A DNA stretch of 64,000 nt from JAITMY01 sp031553765 (GTDB lineage: Bacteria; Bacteroidota; Bacteroidia; Bacteroidales; UBA932): positions 186,001-250,000 of the forward strand of contig JAVBKY010000001.1 in the NCBI GenBank assembly GCA_031553765.1, written 5' to 3'. The notes beneath the pieces were generated by a model. It saw only the letters and a program-made list of their open reading frames with translations. It ran no database searches and was not told the DNA's origin. Made by a program: the position numbers and the translations under genes. This document shows, in pieces, positions 60,045 through 64,000 of the stretch; the stretch's first letter is position 1; each line of letters begins with the position of its first letter.

Positions 60045-61562
60045 CTACGTTGTTGCTCTCACCCTATCCTCCTGCGACATGGTAGCCAGCTCCTTCACCC
60101 TGTTAAAGTCAAGGTTTAGCGCAGCAGCCACACGAGCTCCGTAATCGGGATTGGCCTTGTAAAACAGTGCTGCCTGCCGCAGCTGCAAGCGCATTTGCGC
60201 ATTACCTAAATGCCCCGCAATATTGCTCACGGTGTGCTGCTTTTCCTCCTCCGTCATTACTCGGCTAAACAGTTCTCCAGGTTGAACAAAATCCACATCA
60301 CCCAGCGCGTACTCATGCCTTGCAGCCACTCCCTGTACGTCAATGGGCGGCACAGCGTAGGCCTTATCGGGCGTTGCCCCGCCAAAAGTATTGGGATAGT
60401 AGTTGGGCGCTCCGCCCTGTCCCATATTCATAGCACCGTCACGCTGGTAGGTATTCACCTCCGCCTTAGGCGCATTCACGGGAATCATGTGGAAGTTGGA
60501 ACCTAAGCGGTGGCGATGCGTATCGGCATAGCTGAATAGGCGCACCTGTAGCATCTTATCGGGCGAAGCCGCAATGCCCGGCACAAAGTTAGCGGGCGAA
60601 AAAGCCGCCTGCTCCACCTCCGCAAAGTAGTTTTGCGGGTTGCGGGTTAGCAGCATACGCCCAACAGGAATAAGCGGAAAATCGCTATGGTACCACACCT
60701 TGGTAATGTCAAACGGGTCGAACTTATACGTTTTAGCCTGCTCAGGCGTCATTACCTGCACGTACACCGTCCATGCGGGAAACTCAGCGCGCTCAATGCT
60801 TTGATGCAGGTCGCGCGTAGCATGGTCAGGATCCTTTCCCGCCATCATAGTCGCCTCGCCCTGCGTCATATTCTTAACTCCCTGCTCGGTTTTAAAGTGC
60901 AACTTAATCCAAAAATGTTCACCTTTTTCATTGTACCACATGTAGGTATGGCTTGTGTAGCCATTCATATGGCGATAATCCGCGGGAGTACCCCTATCCG
61001 AAAACAGCACCGTAACCTGATGCAGGCTCTCGGGCGTAAGCGAAAGGAAATCCCAGAACATATCGGGGTCAGGTAGGTTAGTAGCGGGATTTTTCTTTTG
61101 TGTATGAATAAAATCGGGAAACTTTATACCATCGCGAATAAAGAAGGTAGGCGTATTATTACCCACCATATCATAGTTACCCTCTTCAGTGTAAAATTTC
61201 ACGGCAAAACCGCGCGGATCACGCGCCGAATCAGCAGAACCTTTTTCGCCGCCCACCGTGGAGAAGCGCACAAACACATCGGTTTTTTTACCTACCTGAG
61301 AAAGAAAAGCCGCGCGGGTGTACTTCGTTACATCATGCGTAACCTCAAAGTAGCCATGCGCTCCGGCACCCTTGGCATGCACCACGCGTTCGGGTATGCG
61401 CTCACGGTCAAAGTGCGCCAACTTCTCAATGGTGTGCGTATCGGTAAGTAGCGTGTAAGTGGGATTACCTGTAGTAATGGACGCCTGATCGCTGTCCACC
61501 GGATTACCCAGGTTGGTAGTCATTCGTTTTTTTTCTTCTTGCCTCATAGCTGTATCCTCCAT
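60045..61562 (-). CDS. katA: Heme catalase (monofunctional)
   Basis: 505 aa. Catalytic His H62 in R-I-P-E-R-V-V-H-A-K-G-A-G-A-H-G; the heme-pocket Asn in Y-D-M-V-G-N-N-T-P-T; proximal Tyr in R-L-F-S-Y-A-D-T-H-R-H-R-L-G. Length fits the small-subunit clade 3 catalases. It breaks down hydrogen peroxide in the cytoplasm. The most upstream ATG is shown; the ATG at codon 6 or codon 14 is equally possible. No Fur/OxyR site was identified. It suggests that this anaerobe-like organism meets oxygen. Confidence 0.95.
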   Translation of the reverse strand: MEDTAMRQEEKKRMTTNLGNPVDSDQASITTGNPTYTLLTDTHTIEKLAHFDRERIPERVVHAKGAGAHGYFEVTHDVTKYTRAAFLSQVGKKTDVFVRFSTVGGEKGSADSARDPRGFAVKFYTEEGNYDMVGNNTPTFFIRDGIKFPDFIHTQKKNPATNLPDPDMFWDFLSLTPESLHQVTVLFSDRGTPADYRHMNGYTSHTYMWYNEKGEHFWIKLHFKTEQGVKNMTQGEATMMAGKDPDHATRDLHQSIERAEFPAWTVYVQVMTPEQAKTYKFDPFDITKVWYHSDFPLIPVGRMLLTRNPQNYFAEVEQAAFSPANFVPGIAASPDKMLQVRLFSYADTHRHRLGSNFHMIPVNAPKAEVNTYQRDGAMNMGQGGAPNYYPNTFGGATPDKAYAVPPIDVQGVAARHEYALGDVDFVQPGELFSRVMTEEEKQHTVSNIAGHLGNAQMRLQLRQAALFYKANPDYGARVAAALNLDFNRVKELATMSQEDRVRATT

Positions 61563-61617
61563 TTATTAGTTGTTAGAAAAAACAGAAATATATTGGATCA
61601 CCACAAAAACAAAGAAT

Positions 61618-61645
61618 GGCGTATGTGGAAGTCTCCACATACGCC
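61618..61645 (-). terminator. Perfect hairpin after the unknown gene at 61710
   Basis: 12-bp perfect stem GGCGTATGTGGA / TCCACATACGCC with a 4-nt loop; the minus-strand flank is T-rich. Confidence 0.8.
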
Positions 61646-61709
61646 GTAAATGTAGCTCTAAAAGTCAGCCTATTTATCTAAAAAACATTTTTTACGACAA
61701 GTTTAACAC

Positions 61710-62462
61710 CTATTTCACATCGTTCTCCGTATCATTCTTCTCCCCCTCATTCACAATTCTATCCAAATCCTCTACAGTTAGCACCTTTACCGTGGAAATG
61801 ACCATATTATTATCCAAAAAATCGCCTAACTCATTGCAAACCTCCACACACTGCTCAAACATGCCCTTCACGTTACTGCGCATAGGTATCAGCGCCAGCA
61901 CCCTCACATAGCAACCGTCAAACTCCACACTTTCCGCCTCCGCGTTATTCTGCTTCAGCTGATACACCAGCTCCTTTTGCACTATCTGCTGCTGCACCTC
62001 GCTCAATGGCTCACGGTTACGCGATATCAGCGCTACGCAAAAGCGCATTTTGTCGCCCTCACCACCCAAGCCGCTTGCCACCACCACCTGATTTTCACCT
62101 AAAATAGCCGCCTCCAAAAAGAGTTTGCTTTGGTAGGCAGCCATTTGCGCAAAATCCTTCACATCGTCGGGGCAGGTTTCAGCATAGCGCTCCAGCACGC
62201 GCATTACCTCCACATCATCTATCATGGCAAATTGCGCCAGCAGCAGCTTACGCTCATCCAACGGTGTTTCAGAGTCAAGCAGGCGCTCCCTATTACTATT
62301 GAACACCTCAATATCAATAGGTTCCTCTAATTTTCCCAGTATCTCCAAAAACTCCATTTGAGTTTCTACGCTCAGCCGGATGTTCATTACCCTAAACTTT
62401 AGGGGCAGCCCCTCCAGAAAGCGGTCCAAATCCCCTCCTTGTATATTTTCCAATTCTTCCAT
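61710..62462 (-). CDS. Conserved-looking cytosolic protein, unknown
   Basis: 250 aa, acidic at both ends (M-E-E-L-E-N-I..., ...N-E-G-E-K-N-D-T-E-N-D-V-K). No signal peptide or membrane helix. Predicted helical first half (T-P-L-D-E-R-K-L-L-L-A-Q-F, D-V-E-V-M-R-V-L-E-R-Y), then a mixed part with L-G-G-E-G-D-K-M-R-F-C-V-A-L-I and C-Y-V-R-V-L-A-L-I-P. I do not recognise a family. The predicted TSS is within a few bases of the ATG, and upp diverges from the same 85-bp spacer. Confidence 0.6.
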   Translation of the reverse strand: MEELENIQGGDLDRFLEGLPLKFRVMNIRLSVETQMEFLEILGKLEEPIDIEVFNSNRERLLDSETPLDERKLLLAQFAMIDDVEVMRVLERYAETCPDDVKDFAQMAAYQSKLFLEAAILGENQVVVASGLGGEGDKMRFCVALISRNREPLSEVQQQIVQKELVYQLKQNNAEAESVEFDGCYVRVLALIPMRSNVKGMFEQCVEVCNELGDFLDNNMVISTVKVLTVEDLDRIVNEGEKNDTENDVK

Positions 62463-62468
62463 ATTTTA

Positions 62469-62476
62469 CAAAGATA
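62469..62476 (-). promoter_or_regulatory. -7 element of the unknown gene at 61710
   Basis: TATCTTTG on the minus strand, 6 nt before the ATG: predicted leaderless mRNA. Confidence 0.45.
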
Positions 62477-62497
62477 AAGATAATCTAAAAATTGGAA

Positions 62498-62528
62498 TTT
62501 GAAATTTGAAATCGTAGCGTTATCTTTG
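62498..62528 (+). promoter_or_regulatory. Promoter of upp
   Basis: TTTG (62498-62501), 19 nt, TATCTTTG (62521-62528). Full consensus; leader about 14 nt. Confidence 0.75.
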
Positions 62529-62547
62529 CATAAAAATCCCCCAAAGC

Positions 62548-63204
62548 ATGAAGGTACACCACTTAGGCGAACGGAACTCTCTACTCAACCAATTTGTAGC
62601 TGAGTTGCGCGATGCAAGTATTCAAATGGACAGCATGAGGTTTCGTAGAAACTTAGAGCGCATTAGCGAAATTTTTGCCTACGAAATCAGTAAGGAAATG
62701 AGCTGCGAGCAGATTAAGGTACAAACACCGCTGGGTATTGCCGAAACCTGCGTACCCAATGAAACGGTGGTAATTGCCTCTATTATGCGCGCTGCGCTGC
62801 CCATGCATCAGGGTATGCTCAACTACTTCGACAAGGCTCAAAATGCTTTCATTTCAGCTTATCGCAAGTACGGCAAGGATAACAAGTTTACCATCTCTTT
62901 TGAGTACATGTCAAGCCCCTCTACCGAGGGAAAAACCATTATACTGTGCGACCCCATGCTCGCCACAGGAGCCTCTATTGAGTTGGCATACCGCGCGTTA
63001 ATAGAGCGTGGCATGCCAACTAAGGCACACATTGTGAGCATTATTGCCAGCAAGGACGGCGTAGAGTTCCTCAAAAAGAACCTTGGCACGCACAAGGAAG
63101 TATCGTTGTGGGTAGCCGCTGTTGACGATGAGCTCACCGTAAAATCCTACATTGTTCCCGGATTGGGCGACGCAGGCGACTTAGCCTACGGCAGCAAACT
63201 CTAA
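62548..63204 (+). CDS. upp: Uracil phosphoribosyltransferase
   Basis: 218 aa. Contains the PRPP site (I-L-C-D-P-M-L-A-T-G-A-S) and the uracil-binding end (I-V-P-G-L-G-D-A-G-D-L-A-Y-G). It salvages uracil to UMP. It has a good promoter of its own. A 67-nt hairpin-forming spacer separates it from dus. Confidence 0.95.
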   Translation: MKVHHLGERNSLLNQFVAELRDASIQMDSMRFRRNLERISEIFAYEISKEMSCEQIKVQTPLGIAETCVPNETVVIASIMRAALPMHQGMLNYFDKAQNAFISAYRKYGKDNKFTISFEYMSSPSTEGKTIILCDPMLATGASIELAYRALIERGMPTKAHIVSIIASKDGVEFLKKNLGTHKEVSLWVAAVDDELTVKSYIVPGLGDAGDLAYGSKL

Positions 63205-63271
63205 ACAATGAACAATGGACAATTGACAATGCACAATTGTCCGTTATCCATTGTCAATTATCCATTGTTCT
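63205..63271. repeat. 21-nt arm inverted repeat between upp and dus
   Basis: Left arm 63211-63231 (AACAATGGACAATTGACAAT + G) and right arm 63249-63269 pair at 20 of 21 positions. The repeat ends 2 nt before the GTG of dus, so it would occlude initiation if folded. Confidence 0.8.
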
Positions 63272-64000
63272 GTGAAAATTTCCAACATAGACTTAGGTAA
63301 CCGTCCCGCTTTCCTTGCCCCCATGGACGAGGTTACCGATGCCTCCTTCCGATACATGTGTAAGCACTTTGGCGCGGCCATGGTGTACACCGAGTTTGTT
63401 TCAAGCGACGGACTCATTCGCGATGCGGGCACTACCGTTGCTAAACTCAAAATTTACGATCACGAGCGCCCTGTAGGTATTCAGCTTTACGGTCACCTCA
63501 TTGATGCTATGGTGGAAGCGGCACGTATAGCCGAAGCCGCTAAGCCCGACTTGATAGACATCAACTTTGGCTGCCCCATGAAAAAAATTGCCAACCGTGG
63601 CGCGGGCAGCGGCATGATGCGCGATGTTCCCAAAATGGTGGAAATGACGAAGCAGATTGTCAACGCAGTAAAATTACCCGTTACCGTAAAAACGCGCTTA
63701 GGCTGGGACGAGGATTCCAAAAACATAGTGGAAATTGCCGAACGCCTGCAGGACGTGGGCATACAAGCCCTCACCATTCATGGCCGTACCCGCAACCAAA
63801 TGTATAAGGGCGAGGCCGACTGGACGCTCATAGGCGAGGTAAAGCGTAACCCGCGCATGACCATTCCCATTATAGGCAACGGCGATATTAAGAGTGCGCA
63901 GGATGCTAAAGATGCCTTTGACCGCTACGGCGTAGATGCCGTAATGGTAGGGCGCGCCACCTACGGTCATCCGTGGATTTTTAAGGAAATAAATCACTAC
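63272..64000 (+). CDS. dusB: tRNA-dihydrouridine synthase, partial
   Basis: 243 codons from a GTG at 63272 to the window edge; the C-terminus is missing. A TIM-barrel FMN enzyme: L-A-P-M-D-E-V-T-D, I-N-F-G-C-P with catalytic C101, K-T-R-L-G-W-D, T-I-H-G-R-T-R-N-Q-M-Y-K-G-E-A-D-W, G-N-G-D-I and M-V-G-R-A-T-Y-G-H-P-W. It reduces uridine to dihydrouridine in tRNA; DusB-like wording. Start: the frame is open upstream only through the repeat, so the GTG is preferred. Confidence 0.9.
   Translation, partial: MKISNIDLGNRPAFLAPMDEVTDASFRYMCKHFGAAMVYTEFVSSDGLIRDAGTTVAKLKIYDHERPVGIQLYGHLIDAMVEAARIAEAAKPDLIDINFGCPMKKIANRGAGSGMMRDVPKMVEMTKQIVNAVKLPVTVKTRLGWDEDSKNIVEIAERLQDVGIQALTIHGRTRNQMYKGEADWTLIGEVKRNPRMTIPIIGNGDIKSAQDAKDAFDRYGVDAVMVGRATYGHPWIFKEINHY

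Overview
The window is a chromosomal segment of a Bacteroidota bacterium, most likely Bacteroidales or a close relative. The evidence is: a secreted protein with a type IX secretion (T9SS) C-terminal sorting domain; a PorT homologue beside ubiE; a lipoprotein TamA homologue (TamL type); several protein families largely confined to this phylum (DUF4199, DUF4252, DUF5103 and probably DUF6261); a SusC-type N-terminus at the left edge; and many Bacteroidota-type promoters (TTTG, about 19 nt, then TAnnTTTG), with few Shine-Dalgarno sequences. No phage, IS element, CRISPR array or rRNA was seen. Most of the window is housekeeping core genome.

Layout. 1-5350 (minus): the start of a SusC-like receptor, a large T9SS-exported multidomain protein and a FadL/OmpP1 porin. 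5350-7800: a poorly conserved spacer with a doubtful small ORF, then tatA-tatC (plus) and a DUF6261-like gene (minus). 7950-21400 (minus): one long information-processing cluster, tRNA-Thr(TGT), tRNA-Tyr, tRNA-Gly, tRNA-Thr(GGT), tuf, tRNA-Trp, secE, nusG, rplK, rplA, rplJ, rplL, rpoB, rpoC, with a good promoter ahead of the tRNAs and a terminator after rpoC. 21630-25030: a doubly frameshifted membrane-protein gene, a His-rich secreted protein, hibernation factor raiA/hpf, xerC/D recombinase and rpsU. 25170-29230: tamL and a helix-hairpin-helix protein diverging from a SpoU-type rRNA methyltransferase. 29230-36130: nitroreductase, agmatinase-like ureohydrolase, FKBP lipoprotein, DUF3298 lipoprotein, then the tight operon ubiE-porT-BamA-like.

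36160-39970 (minus) is a small membrane protein, an HTH regulator, a NapH/NapG-like fused polyferredoxin, a Tat-exported DUF362 protein and an ECF-transporter S-like protein, a candidate redox/transport module. 40090-45440 holds DUF5103, an OPT transporter, a GT2 glycosyltransferase, DUF4199 and the SRP RNA. 45520-56590 holds a YrdC/YciO protein, folD, ffh, argS, a TPR protein, ribH, yebC, a cupin lipoprotein and uvrA. 56850-64000 holds a maa-type acetyltransferase, an ECF sigma/anti-sigma/DUF4252/outer-membrane-protein operon, catalase, an unrecognised gene, upp and the start of a dus gene.

The protein genes are mostly conventional. The unusual material is between them. A 55-bp GC-rich repeat with inverted ends occurs twice. 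One composite hairpin region at 56600-56825 carries two hairpins with mutually reverse-complementary loops. Two terminators share the same loop. About ten spacers are built from short self-complementary words (such as ACAATGGACAATTGAC), and one such element seems to have entered uvrA in frame. Several genes have a -7 promoter element only 5-8 bases before the start codon, which suggests leaderless or near-leaderless mRNAs. All calls are from reading the sequence; no database search was run.
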